In this document: positions 1-10,124 of the stretch, one piece after another | How positions within the stretch are numbered: position 1 is the first letter of the stretch | Layout of the letters: every line of letters begins with the position of its first letter | Assembly: GCA_902984215.1 (NCBI GenBank) | Contig: CADWAF010004101.1 | Span: forward strand, 1 to 23,751 | DNA length: 23,751 nt | Direction: 5' to 3' | DNA from: Willaertia magna | Taxonomy: Eukaryota; Heterolobosea; Eutetramitea; Acrasida; Naegleriidae | Translations under genes and position numbers: made by a program | Notes under the pieces: model-generated | What the model was told of the DNA's origin: nothing | Databases searched by the model: none | The model's input: only the letters and a program-made list of their open reading frames with translations

Positions 1-1221
1 AATATTACTTATATTATCGTTAAGTTCAAAATCGCCTCCTGATGTTTTGTTTTTAAAGTATTCAGGAATAATTAAATCTTCGGAATCTTTTCCTAGTGAT
101 AATTGTCTTAATCTCACTAGATCAACACTCATACGTTTCAAAGATAATTTTCTACTTCTTGTTTTAGATCTTCTAGATCCTTTCTTAAATTGTTGAAGAC
201 TGTAAATTGCAGGGAAAGCTAAACCTTCTTCTTCTGTAAGACCTGATTTATTAGTTTCAGGGAATGGATTGCTAGATGATTCCGTACTGCTCGAACTATT
301 TCCGATAGCTTCTTGATACTCATCTTGAATTCCTTGAATTCTTTGTTCTTGGGCTAAAAACTCATCCGATTGTTTCATATATTGATAATGAAGAGAAGCC
401 TTCTCAATGCAACTTCCAATGTTAATAATACCTAAAACTGCTCCACTAGTTGCAAAAATTGTAGGAAAAGTTAAGTACATTGTTTGAGGTAAAAGAGAAG
501 AAGATTTATCTTCTAAACCTTGTCTTCTATTCATTACTTCAATAACTTGATCCTGTAAAATGTTATTCTTCTCCTCTTCCATTAATAATTCCCCATAATA
601 AGCTATTGCACTATCATTAAATTGATAATGTTCCTTCTTAAAAGTAAATGGTCTTTTCTTATCCTTTACATTCACAATTACAGAACTTTCCAATAAGAAT
701 TGACCCAACTTCTCAGCTTGTACCTTCGTTAAAGGTTGTTTTAAATTGTAGATATTATTTTTAAAAGAAGAAGAACAAACATCTTGGAATAGTTGTTCCG
801 AATGTCTGCTTAATAAAATATTAATATCATCTTCTTCATCATTCTCTAACATATTCTGTATAATTGGATTATATCTAAAATTATTTAATGAAGGTAATGT
901 AAATAGTGGAATACTTTGTTTATGTAATTGATTCGTTACATAAGAAACAAATGTTTTACAATTAAAAGTTGATTCATATTGTTTCTTTAAACTTTTACTT
1001 GAATAGGAAGTTAATGGTAATTGATTTTTAATAAATAGAATGATGGAAAATAGAATCTTATTCGTCCATTTCAATTCGTCAAAACAGGAAACGTGATAAA
1101 GTTTTAAGATTTCACTTAATTGTTGATAATTTTGTTCAATTTGTTGAATTAATTGATAGGAAGTGAATGGTGAAGGTTTTTTAGATAATTCGATATAATC
1201 AATACCTTCTCTTGTTGACAT
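1..1221 (-). CDS. Divergent DEP-like domain protein, 3' partial
   Basis: The frame is open for 407 codons from the ATG at 1221 (A-rich context) to the left window edge, so the C-terminus is missing. I do not recognise the family with certainty. Residues 77-100 and 166-202 resemble the two halves of a DEP domain (a membrane-targeting module of signalling proteins). The second half has the typical look: an Ala-x-x-x-Leu-Gly-Gln-x-Leu-Leu helix, a Val-Ile-x-x-Val strand, then Phe and Tyr-x-Phe. About 65 residues, including an acidic stretch near 127-133, separate the halves, which is unusual. Residues 246-268 are hydrophobic and could be one membrane segment. Residues 300-325 are Ser-rich, and 346-372 are strongly basic. 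No intron is needed in the visible part. That it is a real gene is near certain from length and composition; the DEP call is tentative. Confidence 0.75.
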   Translation of the reverse strand, partial: MSTREGIDYIELSKKPSPFTSYQLIQQIEQNYQQLSEILKLYHVSCFDELKWTNKILFSIILFIKNQLPLTSYSSKSLKKQYESTFNCKTFVSYVTNQLHKQSIPLFTLPSLNNFRYNPIIQNMLENDEEDDINILLSRHSEQLFQDVCSSSFKNNIYNLKQPLTKVQAEKLGQFLLESSVIVNVKDKKRPFTFKKEHYQFNDSAIAYYGELLMEEEKNNILQDQVIEVMNRRQGLEDKSSSLLPQTMYLTFPTIFATSGAVLGIINIGSCIEKASLHYQYMKQSDEFLAQEQRIQGIQDEYQEAIGNSSSSTESSSNPFPETNKSGLTEEEGLAFPAIYSLQQFKKGSRRSKTRSRKLSLKRMSVDLVRLRQLSLGKDSEDLIIPEYFKNKTSGGDFELNDNISNI

Positions 1222-1531
1222 TTTCTTGGAATGTGTTGACAAATAATTTTTATTTCACGTGACGAACAGGCGGTTGCCAAGTGTCAAATCATTTATCCTT
1301 TAAACTACTGATTTTTATTTTCTTGAAGTGTTAATTGTTGTTATAAAAGAAATGATATGCCGCTGAACTCTTTTAGACTATAATTTCACACAATCTTTTC
1401 TTGGAAGGATTTTACCAAATGTTTAACGTATTCTTGTATTTTACAATATTTTATTTTACAAAATGTTTACAATGACTCCACCAATAATAAATAACCCACA
1501 TTAAAAAAAATAAAAAAACTTAAATATTAAA
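1222..1531. other. Intergenic region with an E-box-like CACGTG
   Basis: This 310-base gap separates the stop of the four-TM gene from the start of the DEP-like gene, both on the minus strand, so it must hold the promoter of the latter. It contains the palindrome CACGTG followed by AC at 1256-1263, 35 bases upstream of that start, and a GC-richer patch at about 1261-1282. Nothing else stands out. Confidence 0.5.
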
Positions 1532-2459
1532 TTAACGAGATAAAATAAGTACAACAATATTTGTCAATAAAGGACCACAAGTAAGTAAACAACAACAACT
1601 AAAAGAAATCATCATATAAGCAAACTGAGCAATTAAATAAGGTTCAATTAACTCATAAATTACAGGAAATTCATTTACACAATTTGATTCAAATAAATAA
1701 TAAGCAGATAAAACACATGCAATAAATATTCCAGCTCCATTCAATGCCTTTAAAAAAGTTGCACAATTTCTAAACATGGTATAACCACAAATATTTCTTT
1801 CATCCATACAACAACCTAATAATCCATCAGAAGATGACTTTTTCTTTTTGTGTTTATAAGTTTGATGATAACTAACAGATTCTTCACGAAGGAGAGGATC
1901 AGTATTAAGGGAACCATTAATTTCTGCATTATTGTCAGTTTGTTGTTCATCGTCAGAAAGAAGAATTGCACTTGGGGATTGTACCCAACTTTCCCTTAGA
2001 ACAGCATAATGTTCATCTTCTTCATCTTCAACTGGTGATTTAGTTGAAAGAAAGTGACAAAATGCGTCAAGTATTCCAGAACATGCAGCTAAACCGCCAA
2101 GAAAAACTCCAATACATTCCATAATTGGGATTATAAAATTAAGTTCATATAATCTATAACCATAACATTGTGCATTGTCAGCAATTGGTTTTGGACCATT
2201 TGGTGAGGCTGCTGTGTGAGTGTGACCAGCAATTTGAATTCCAAAGTAATTGTAAAATCCCCAAATAGCAAAAGCTATTGAAAATAATATTCCAAAGAAA
2301 TGTACACAAGATGTGACACTTTTTAAAAAACAATATCCATTGTAAAATTAATGTTATGATATATCATTCATTCATTGTAATTTTATTGTTATTTTTAAAA
2401 ATTTTGTAACAAAATAAAACTTACAGTCCAGCGTTTTTGCCGTCTTTTCTTCTCGTCAT
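1532..2459 (-). CDS. Four-transmembrane protein of unknown family (2 exons)
   Basis: Two exons give a 273-residue protein: exon 1 at 2459-2425 (35 nt), intron 2424-2319 (106 nt, GTAAGT to AAAAAG), exon 2 at 2318-1532. The long exon alone has an ATG at 2122, but its frame stays open upstream through a membrane-like sequence to an acceptor, and splicing adds a basic N-terminus starting MTRRKDGKN after an A-rich context. Predicted membrane segments lie near residues 15-38, 70-100, 199-221 and 239-271. The loop between the second and third (about 100 residues) has an acidic half and a Lys/Ser-rich half, and should be cytoplasmic if the basic N-terminus is inside. Cysteines cluster near the membrane segments, including a run of three in the last one. 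The four-helix layout recalls tetraspan families, but no tetraspanin CCG motif or claudin signature is visible. Function unknown; the exon structure is fairly secure. Confidence 0.75.
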
Positions 2460-2865
2460 TTGTTTTGAAGGAACGAAAGCTATCGTCATTCTTTTTATCT
2501 TTTGAGAGCAATATACGCAATATTTTCTGTTCAGTAAATTGTTTAAGTTTAGACAAACAACAAGAATTAGCATCAACTTAAAAAACATTTTTGGTATGAG
2601 ATGTAACAGCCACGATAAAAAAATAACAATCTACCTAAACCCAAAAGAAAATACATTTTTGCATTTCTTTCTTTCTAAAGAATTGTTATAGTTGTAAAAT
2701 CATCTTTTGTTTTTATTGAAATGGAATTACAATGGAAAGAACTCCTCCGATTTTAACTGAAATAACTACCATTACATTACTATGAATTTAAGACCAAGCT
2801 TAGCGGGATCACGTTTGACTAATTTTTAAATTTAAAACGAGCGCTAATGTTAAAAAAAAACAACA
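2460..2865. other. Divergent intergenic region
   Basis: These 406 bases lie between the divergent starts of the four-TM gene and the hydantoinase-DUF917 gene, so both promoters are here. There is a moderately GC patch at about 2797-2848. I see no RNA gene, no repeat and no convincing ORF. Confidence 0.5.
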
Positions 2866-5831
2866 ATGAATGAACGTACCAACAAGCCTTACGTTGTAGG
2901 AATAGATGTTGGTTCAACAACAACAGATATTGCTCTAGTTGAAATTTCTACTGGTTCCGTAAAGACTTCTTTTAAAAGTGCTACAACACTTGATATTACA
3001 GAAGGTATTCTAAATGGTATAGAAAAGGTAATTTTAGATGGAAATATTAATCCTTCTAATGATGTAGCTTGTTTTATTATTGGTACAACTCACTTTATTA
3101 ATGCATTAATATCATTCTCAACTTCTTTAGAGAAAGTTGCTGTAATTAGACTTTCAGGTTCTGCTTTTTCAGCCTTCCCACCATTTGAAGGTTTTCCAAA
3201 TGAATTGAAAGAAATTGTTGAAGGAGATTTTATTATAATTAATGGTGGATATGAAGTGGATGGTAGATTAATTCATGAAGTTTCAGAAGAAGATGTTATT
3301 AAGGCTTGTACAAAGTGGAAGGAACAAGGACTTAATAATATTGTAATTTCTGGGATTTTTTCACCTTTAAATGTAGAACAAGAAGAAAAAGTTGCTGAGT
3401 GGGTTAGAGAGATTTATAAGGAAGATAATATTGAAGTAAAGATAACTTGTAGTCACAATATTTCACAGTTAGGTTTAATTCAGAGGGAAAATGCTTCTAT
3501 TTTAAATGCTTCATTAAAACAAATTGCAAGTGAGATTTGTTATGGTTTTCAACAATCAATTGGATTAAGGTTTGGTTGTCCTTTCTTTTTAACACAAAAT
3601 GATGGTACAATTATTACACCATCTACAGTTGTGGAATATCCAATTTTTACAATACAATCAGGTCCAACAAACAGTATGAGGGGCGCAGCGTTTTTAACTA
3701 AATTAAAGGACGCAATTGTAGTGGACATTGGTGGGTTGACTACTGATGTTGGTGTATTACAAAACGGTTTTCCACGTTTGTCAAATAATCACATTCCTAT
3801 TGGTGGAGTTGTTACTAATTTTAGAGTTCCAGATGTCTATTCAGTAGGATTGGGAGGTGGAAGTATCGTTAATCATTCACCTGAAGTGGAAAACATTGTT
3901 ATTGGACCAAAAAGTGTTGGATATAAGATTAGAGAATTATCTAAGATATTTGGAGGAGAAATTTTTACTGCAACTGATGCTGCAGTAGCATGTGGTTTGA
4001 GTAATTTTGGTAAAGATGAAAAGACTATCATGGGTGTTAAAGATGAATTAAAAGAGGTAGCACCAAAAGTTCTTAAACAAATTCGAACAATTGTTGAAGA
4101 GGCAATTGATAAGATGAAAACTTCATCTAAGGATGTGCCTGTAATCTTAGTTGGGGGAGGATCTGTTTTAATTGATTGTGATACTCAAAAATTAGGAGGA
4201 GCTTCAACTGTTATCAAACCTAATCATTATGAATGTGCTAATGCTGTGGGAGCTGCATTAAGTCAAATTTCTGCCACAATTGACAAGGTCGTTTCTGTAG
4301 AAAGAAGTGGTAAAACAAAACAACAAATTGGTGAAGAGATTAAGGAAGAAGCAGTTCAAAAAGCAATCACCTTTGGAGCAGTTAGGGACTCCGTTGAGAT
4401 CTTTACATTTGAAATTATTCCTTTAGCGTACATTCCAGGAGATACTTGTAGATACATCTGTAAAGCTGTTGGTAATTTAGATTTACAATGCGTTGATAAG
4501 TTATTAGATCAGCAACAAGTCATAAAACCAAAACAATCTATCCCTAAAGTAGCTAAGCCAAAAGAAAAGTTAAATAACGGTTCCTCAAACGAAATTAACT
4601 CTGCACCTATTATTACTTATGAAAATGATAGACCAGTGTGGAATTTAACAGTTCATGATTTGAATTGCATTGAAATTGGAAGTGGTATCATCTCAACAGG
4701 TGGAGGAGGAAATCCAAAGCTAATGGCTATGGTAGCTCGTTCATTACTAAGTAAAGGTAAATCCATTAAGATTATTAGACCTGAAGATTTGAAAGAAGAC
4801 GACTGTGTTGTAATTTTAGCCCTTATGGGAGCCCCATTAGTTTTACAAGAAAAGATATTGACAACAGAGTTTGTGACAGGCATCCAAACAATGGAGAAAA
4901 TTACACACAAGAAAATTACTGCCATAATGTGTGCTGAAATTGGAGGTTCAAATTCAATTACTCCCTTAATAGTTTCCTCTCTTTCAGGCCTTCCAGTAAT
5001 TGACGCTGATGGAATGGGTAGAGCATTCCCTGAATTACAAATGATTTCTACCAGTATTTATGGCTGCGATATCGTTCCAGTACTTTTGGTTGATGATAAG
5101 AATACACAAGTTTGTGTGTATTCTTCAAATTCTGGTAACATTAAAAGTGTTGAATCTTATATGAGAAAAGTAGTTGTAGAAATGGGTTCTGTTGGGGCAT
5201 TATTAATGTCACCTTTATCTAAGGAACAAATCTTAAAGGTTGTAGTTAGAAACTCCTTCTCTGAAGTTTATAATATTGGTAAAAGAGTACTTTACGCAAA
5301 GCAAAATTCATTAAATCCTATCACATCTATTCTTTCAAATCAAACTGAAGGTAAATTATTGTTCTCAGGAAAGATTGTAAATGTAGAACGTAATTCCACA
5401 ACTGGTTTTACAGTTGGTAATTGTGTGATTGCTGGTTTAATGGGAACGGAATATGAAAATAAGCAATGCACTATTGAATTTCAAAATGAATTTCTTGTGG
5501 CCAAAGTTGGAGATGAGAATCAACAAACAATTGTTGCCTCAGTTCCAGACATTATCTCTATAATTGATACACAAACAGGAATAAGCGTCCAAACAGGTAA
5601 GTAATTTTGTGACATAATTCAACTTTTAACACAAACAATCATTTTTCAGAGGAATTAAGTTACGGTTTTAGAGTTTCCGTTTTGTACTTACCTAGCCACG
5701 AATTAATGTGTACACCTAAAGCTTTAGGTGTAGTAGGTCCTGCGGCATTTGGTTATAATATAGAATTTTCTCCCCTTAAAAGGCAACACCAATTTACATC
5801 TATATTTGATAAAACATCCCAAGTACAATGA
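2866..5831 (+). CDS. Hydantoinase/oxoprolinase-DUF917 fusion protein (2 exons)
   Basis: Exon 1 is 2866-5596, intron 5597-5649 (53 nt, GTAAGT to TTTCAG), exon 2 5650-5831, giving 970 residues. The second exon supplies the expected DUF917 end, with a GPAAFGYNIEF segment that the unspliced 912-residue frame lacks. The N-terminal part is a hydantoinase/oxoprolinase ASKHA-fold module: VGIDVGSTTTDIAL at 11-24, a second phosphate-type loop around D287-IGGLTTD, a GLGGGS near 330 and VGGGS near 429. Around 560-590 lies a Lys/Pro/Asn-rich linker. DUF917 follows from about 600: GTGGGG-type motif written STGGGGNP at 610-617, EIGGSNS near 690 and DADGMGRAFPELQM near 713-726. Family members hydrolyse cyclic amides (hydantoins, 5-oxoproline) with ATP; the actual substrate cannot be read from sequence. 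Prokaryotes often keep these domains as separate neighbouring genes; single-chain forms are, as I recall, known in fungi. The intron argues against bacterial contamination. Confidence 0.93.
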
Positions 5832-5907
5832 TCCTTCACCAATAATATAGTAAATAGATCTGTTAATTTGTGAAGTTTTGTGAAATTTATTTATCGAAAA
5901 AAACAAA

Positions 5908-7446
5908 ATGTCAAAACTACTTTCCAGAGAAGAAAATAAATTTCTAAAAGACTGGCTCTTTGATTTCAATTCTTGTTTATCCACAGATGACAATATCTTT
6001 CTTTTATTTAAAGATTTTGTTAAGAAAGAAAACGAAGGTAGATTTGTACATTTAGTTGACGTCTGGAAACAAATTAATCTTAATCCAACTTATTATGAAA
6101 GTTCTTTACACAACGAAAAGAAATTTGAGATAGAATGTAGATTAAAACAAGATGCTTTTCCACGTTTCATTAGATCCAATACTTTCCAACAATACATTAC
6201 ACAAAAGAAGAACCAATTAATGAACAGTGGTGACGACAAACAGACCTCAAATATTAGCTCAACAAGTACATTTAACATCCCAGAAATTAGACCATCTATT
6301 GAAGGAACAGCTGGAGGAGATATTGCCAAAACTGATTCTAACGAAGAGAATGAAGATGAAGAAGAAGAAGATGAATCTACAACTTCTTCAGAAGATTATT
6401 CTTCTTCAACAAACACAAACACCTCATCACTAATTGATTATCAAACAACTCTTCCACAACAAGTTTCTAGTTATTTATTTAGCATTGGTACTCCTTGTGC
6501 TTTATCTAAAGTGTTATCTAAATTGATATTTCCTTATCAATTAAAAGATTTTCAATCTCCTTCCTTAACATTTGATGATTTAAACTTTATGGAAAATTTG
6601 GCACTTGACAACCCACATTGGAATTATACTTCACATATTCCATCTTCAGAAGCTACAATTACTGCTTATAAATCACAAGTTAAAAAAGAAGTTCATAAAC
6701 AATTCTTACAAAATGGTGGTGGAGATGTCAATTTAGCAACAGGACATTGCAAATATTTAAGAGGACTTTATGCTAAAACAAAATCCACTTCAGATTTACC
6801 GTTAGAGAAAGTTTTAACATTTAAGCTAACAATGTACCTACCTTACTCACATCACGATGTTTTTCATGCAATGGAAACTAGAGAAGGAAAGAAAAGATAT
6901 GATCCACAATCAAATGTTCAAAAAAGTGGTAACGAACTATTTAAACCAATTAATAATAAGGAAAGCGAAAAGGAATGTGATGAAAAGCGTGATTTTTATT
7001 GTTATAGTGAAAAGATTTTAATTCCAACATTTAAATTATCTTCCAACAGATATTTAAGTTTAATGTCAACTAATTTTTATGACACAAACAAACAACAATA
7101 CGTAATTTTAGCAAAATCAAGAGGATTTGATGAAGATGGTACTAACAGTAAAGAAGAAGGTAATTCTTATGGCATTAAATTAATTACTTATACAAAAGTG
7201 ACAAATAATTTAACGAAATTTGAAGAATGTGGTGTTTTATATATGGGAGGGATGTTTTCTAAACAATCAATTGCAGTTCTTTTATTTAAGGATAGATTAA
7301 AAGGTTTATATGGGAATGTTATTAATGTAATGGAAGAGGCAAAGAAAAATAAATTTCCAAAAATGACATTTGAAAGTGATGGTTATAGAACGGTAGTATT
7401 AGATGAAAATGATGAAAATATTGTAAAATATAGAAAGAATTTGTAG
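5908..7446 (+). CDS. RGS-like plus START-like domain protein
   Basis: A single open frame of 512 residues starts at an ATG after an A-rich stretch, 76 bases past the previous stop. Residues about 8-97 look like a short, divergent RGS domain (GTPase-accelerating module for G-alpha proteins): a helix pair with the spaced Phe pattern around 30-50, and the characteristic last helix LKQDAFPRFIRSNTFQQYI at 79-97, which mirrors the usual D-x-F-P-R-F-x-x-S ending. Residues 140-175 are a Glu/Asp then Ser/Thr low-complexity linker. Residues about 300-500 resemble a START/SRPBCC lipid-binding fold: LPYSHHDVFHAM with a downstream RYDP (the usual W-D position), a YVILAKSRGF strand, an ITYTKV strand and a C-terminal amphipathic helix. 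By family knowledge this suggests a link between lipid sensing and heterotrimeric G-protein signalling. Both domain calls come from pattern only; the gene itself is secure. Confidence 0.8.
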   Translation: MSKLLSREENKFLKDWLFDFNSCLSTDDNIFLLFKDFVKKENEGRFVHLVDVWKQINLNPTYYESSLHNEKKFEIECRLKQDAFPRFIRSNTFQQYITQKKNQLMNSGDDKQTSNISSTSTFNIPEIRPSIEGTAGGDIAKTDSNEENEDEEEEDESTTSSEDYSSSTNTNTSSLIDYQTTLPQQVSSYLFSIGTPCALSKVLSKLIFPYQLKDFQSPSLTFDDLNFMENLALDNPHWNYTSHIPSSEATITAYKSQVKKEVHKQFLQNGGGDVNLATGHCKYLRGLYAKTKSTSDLPLEKVLTFKLTMYLPYSHHDVFHAMETREGKKRYDPQSNVQKSGNELFKPINNKESEKECDEKRDFYCYSEKILIPTFKLSSNRYLSLMSTNFYDTNKQQYVILAKSRGFDEDGTNSKEEGNSYGIKLITYTKVTNNLTKFEECGVLYMGGMFSKQSIAVLLFKDRLKGLYGNVINVMEEAKKNKFPKMTFESDGYRTVVLDENDENIVKYRKNL

Positions 7447-8145
7447 TTTTACAAAAAGAATTATTGAATTTATTTTAAATTTAACCATTTTATTAAAATA
7501 TTTCAATATTTACTTTCATTACCATGAATAACTACTAATCATTATTAAAAATTATAGTGTTTTGATTTAAGTGTTTGTTCAATTTTTTTATTTAAATTAG
7601 ATTTAAATATTTAATATTTTTAATAATTATAAATTATTAATTAAAAAATATTAATATTAATACTGTTGAAATATTAATATTAATAAAATTATAAAAATAA
7701 AATATTTATTTTTAAATTTAATTTAAATAAAAGTAATAAAAAGTTATATTTATTTTAAGTTATAAAAATTAATTTTTTTTGTCTTTTATTATTTAATATA
7801 ATATTTAATTATTATAAATAGAACAAATTATTATTAAAAAGTAATTAATTAAAAAATATAAAATTTTAAATAATTTTATTAATTTACTTTAATTTTTATC
7901 ATTTTTATATTTAAATAATAATTAAATTTATAAAAAATAAATTTAAAGTAAAAATGACATAAATATTTAAAAAATTATATTTATAATTAAAATAAATTTA
8001 AAAATTTATATGTAAATGCAAAAAATAATAATTTTTTTTATATTTTAAAAATTTATAAAAATTTAAAAAAAATTAAACGTTAACTTAATTTACAGATTAA
8101 ATTATTAATTTTTTGGCATTTTTTAAAAAATTTATTATAAAAAAA
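7447..8145. other. Extremely AT-rich intergenic island
   Basis: This 699-base gap separates the RGS-START gene from COQ9. In 7561-8100 I counted 30 G or C in 540 bases, about 5.6%, far below even the AT-rich intergenic average. There are homopolymer A and T runs and many short inverted AT words, but no open frame, RNA gene or clear tandem repeat. The COQ9 promoter should lie at its right end. Confidence 0.8.
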
Positions 8146-9266
8146 ATGTCTTTACGTACATTCGCTAAAAAAACAAATAGCCTTCAAAAATTAACTTTTT
8201 TATCTACCGGCAACAACCACAAGGCTTGTAGGTCAATATTTTTAACACAATCCACCAAAAAATTTTTTATTTGTTGCAATAACAATCAACAACAATATTT
8301 CCGTAACTTTTCTACTAACCTTTCTTCTTTATCTGAAGAAAATAATAACACTTCTTCATCATTAAATAATAAAGAAGAACAAAACCAACAACAATTTAAT
8401 GTTAAAGAATTAAAAAAACAATTATTAGAAGTTGCAATTGAAAAATATGTACCAATTAATGGATGGACAATAAATAGTTTAATTTCTGCAGCAAAAGATA
8501 TTAATTTAAGTTCAATGGCTATTCCACAATTATTTAATAGTACAAATCTTGGACCTGAAACTGAATTAATTCAATATTTTATTACGAAATGTAATAGAAC
8601 AATGAGTGAAAGAATTCAATTAATGGATAAAACAAAGTAAGTTTAATTTTAAATACTTTAATTAATTTTATTTTAAAAAGTATGAGTCCAGCATTAATAA
8701 TTAAAGAAGCAATACGTATAAGATTAGAATTAATTGCACCTTTTGTAAAATTAGATAAATGGAGTGAAGCAATGTCTACTTTTATATTAGGTAATAATCA
8801 TCCATTAACTAATAATGCATATCAAATGATGAATGTATTATCTGGTTCAATTACTAATACAAATCCATTAACTTCTTTACATCAAGTAAATGGTTTAAAT
8901 GCATTATATCATTTATCTATATTAGCTGATGAAATTTGTTATATTGCTGGATTACGTGATACTGATATTCAATGGTATTTAAAGAGAGCTGCAGTTGCAT
9001 TAGTTTATTCAAGTAGTGAATTTTATATGTTAACTGATAAAAGTGAAGGATTTAAAGATACTTTTGAGTTTTTAGATAGAAGAATGAGTGAATTATCTTT
9101 CTTACATGAAACTCAAGAAAATGTTTTAAATACTGTTCAAGGATTAGTTGGTGGTGTTTTCTCCTTTTTAAATACTCAAACTAATAATAACAATACCACT
9201 GCAACTAATCATACAGGTAATGTAGGTCAACAACAACAAGGGAATGATGGTACAACAAAACAATAG
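8146..9266 (+). CDS. COQ9: Ubiquinone biosynthesis protein COQ9 (2 exons)
   Basis: Exon 1 is 8146-8636, intron 8637-8680 (44 nt, GTAAGT to AAAAAG), exon 2 8681-9266; the product has 358 residues. I chose the ATG at 8146 because it is the first ATG in the frame. COQ9 is a lipid-binding TetR-like-fold protein of the inner mitochondrial membrane that works with COQ7 (demethoxyubiquinone hydroxylase) in coenzyme Q synthesis. Evidence: residues 1-60 are rich in Arg, Lys, Ser and Thr with few acids, a plausible mitochondrial presequence. A low-complexity Asn/Gln stretch follows, and the COQ9 domain begins near 88, with the family landmarks GWTINSLISAAKDINLS at 106-122, LIQYFITKCN at 141-150, then in exon 2 RIRLELIAPF, a WSEAM segment, DIQWYLKRAA (the D-x-x-W-Y-x-K-R-A signature) and FEFLDRRM. 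The last 40 residues are Asn/Thr/Gln-rich. The call is secure. Confidence 0.95.
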
Positions 9267-9350
9267 TTGTTTTTTAATTTACATTTTGATCTTTAAAATA
9301 AATAATTACATGGTAATTAATTTGATTCTGTTAATTAATTAATAAACAAA
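9267..9350. other. Convergent 3' intergenic gap
   Basis: Only 84 bases separate the COQ9 stop from the stop of the ubiquitin-variant gene on the other strand, so their 3' UTRs probably overlap. No other signal is visible. Confidence 0.5.
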
Positions 9351-9953
9351 TTAATAACTAACACCTTCTGGAGGTTGAGATAATTTCCTATTAGTTGAAC
9401 TTGCCATTTCCTTTTTTAAATTTGTTAAAATTGTAGACATATCATAAGAACTATTCCATTGACTTCCTAACATTGGGAATTCATTAAGTAAAATTTCACC
9501 ACGTGGACCAACACATTTCATATTTACTTTTGTTAAAAAACGTACTTGTGGAGGTGAGTTTGGATAGTTTTCTCCACAAATAATACTGAGACTATAAATT
9601 CTATGTTCAAAAGCAGTCTATTTTGTTTAATTTGTTTAATAAATTGGTTAATTGATTAATTAGTAAGATCAATAATTTGTTAAAAGTTACATACTCCTTG
9701 AGGACCTAAAATTGTTCCAGTCCATTCAGTCAATGTAATATCATCTGAGTTAACTAAACCATAACTAACGGAAGCATCAGTTAAACCCTTTTCACCCTTT
9801 TCTAATTCTTCTAATAAACGAAAACTTCTTGGTACTGTAAAGATCGGAATATATAAATCATCAATTTCCGAATGAATGAATAGATGATTCCACAAATCAA
9901 GCCTTTCAATAATTCAAAAACGAAAAAAAAAATCGAGCCTTACCTTTAGACAT
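9351..9953 (-). CDS. MMS2: Ubiquitin-conjugating enzyme E2 variant, Mms2/Uev1 type (3 exons)
   Basis: Three exons: 9953-9944 (10 nt), 9834-9695 (140 nt) and 9617-9351 (267 nt), with introns 9943-9835 (GTAAGG to TTACAG) and 9694-9618 (GTATGT to AATAG). The spliced product is 138 residues, the normal family length. It begins [20 protein letters not shown], a near-canonical Mms2 N-terminus that exists only after splicing the 10-nt exon. The E2-fold follows: [10 protein letters not shown], then [19 protein letters not shown] and the C-terminal [10 protein letters not shown]. The catalytic cysteine region of true E2 enzymes is absent, as expected for a variant that pairs with Ubc13 to build Lys63-linked ubiquitin chains in DNA-damage tolerance and signalling. 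The second intron is in phase 0. Identity is secure; whether it serves the Mms2 or the Uev1A role cannot be told. Confidence 0.95.
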
Positions 9954-10124
9954 TTTTTTGTAAATTTTTTTTATTTTTTTATAAAAAACTATGAACTTCA
10001 CTGAAAACATTTTCCCTCCAAAAATACAAATTTTAACACTAATTTTATTACTTTAATCCATTTTATAAATTTTATTTTATTTTTTTAAAATTTATTAATT
10101 TTAACTTTAATTTTAAATAAATAA
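9954..10124. other. Short T-rich intergenic region
   Basis: These 171 bases lie upstream of the E2-variant gene and downstream of the secreted-protein gene, both minus strand. It is dominated by A and T runs, with no ORF. Confidence 0.4.

Noticed and set aside
2123..2345. Treating the four-TM gene as a single exon starting at 2122
   Set aside because: The frame stays open upstream with membrane-like sequence and reaches a good acceptor; a GTAAGT donor after a short ATG exon completes it in frame.
5724..5993. 89-residue minus-strand frame overlapping the 3' end of the hydantoinase gene
   Set aside because: It overlaps exon 2 of the hydantoinase-DUF917 gene and the start of the RGS-START gene; no family features, and the plus-strand exon explains the sequence.
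8113..8145. Upstream extension of COQ9 beginning at a TTG
   Set aside because: No ATG there; the ATG at 8146 has the A-rich context and gives a normal mitochondrial presequence.
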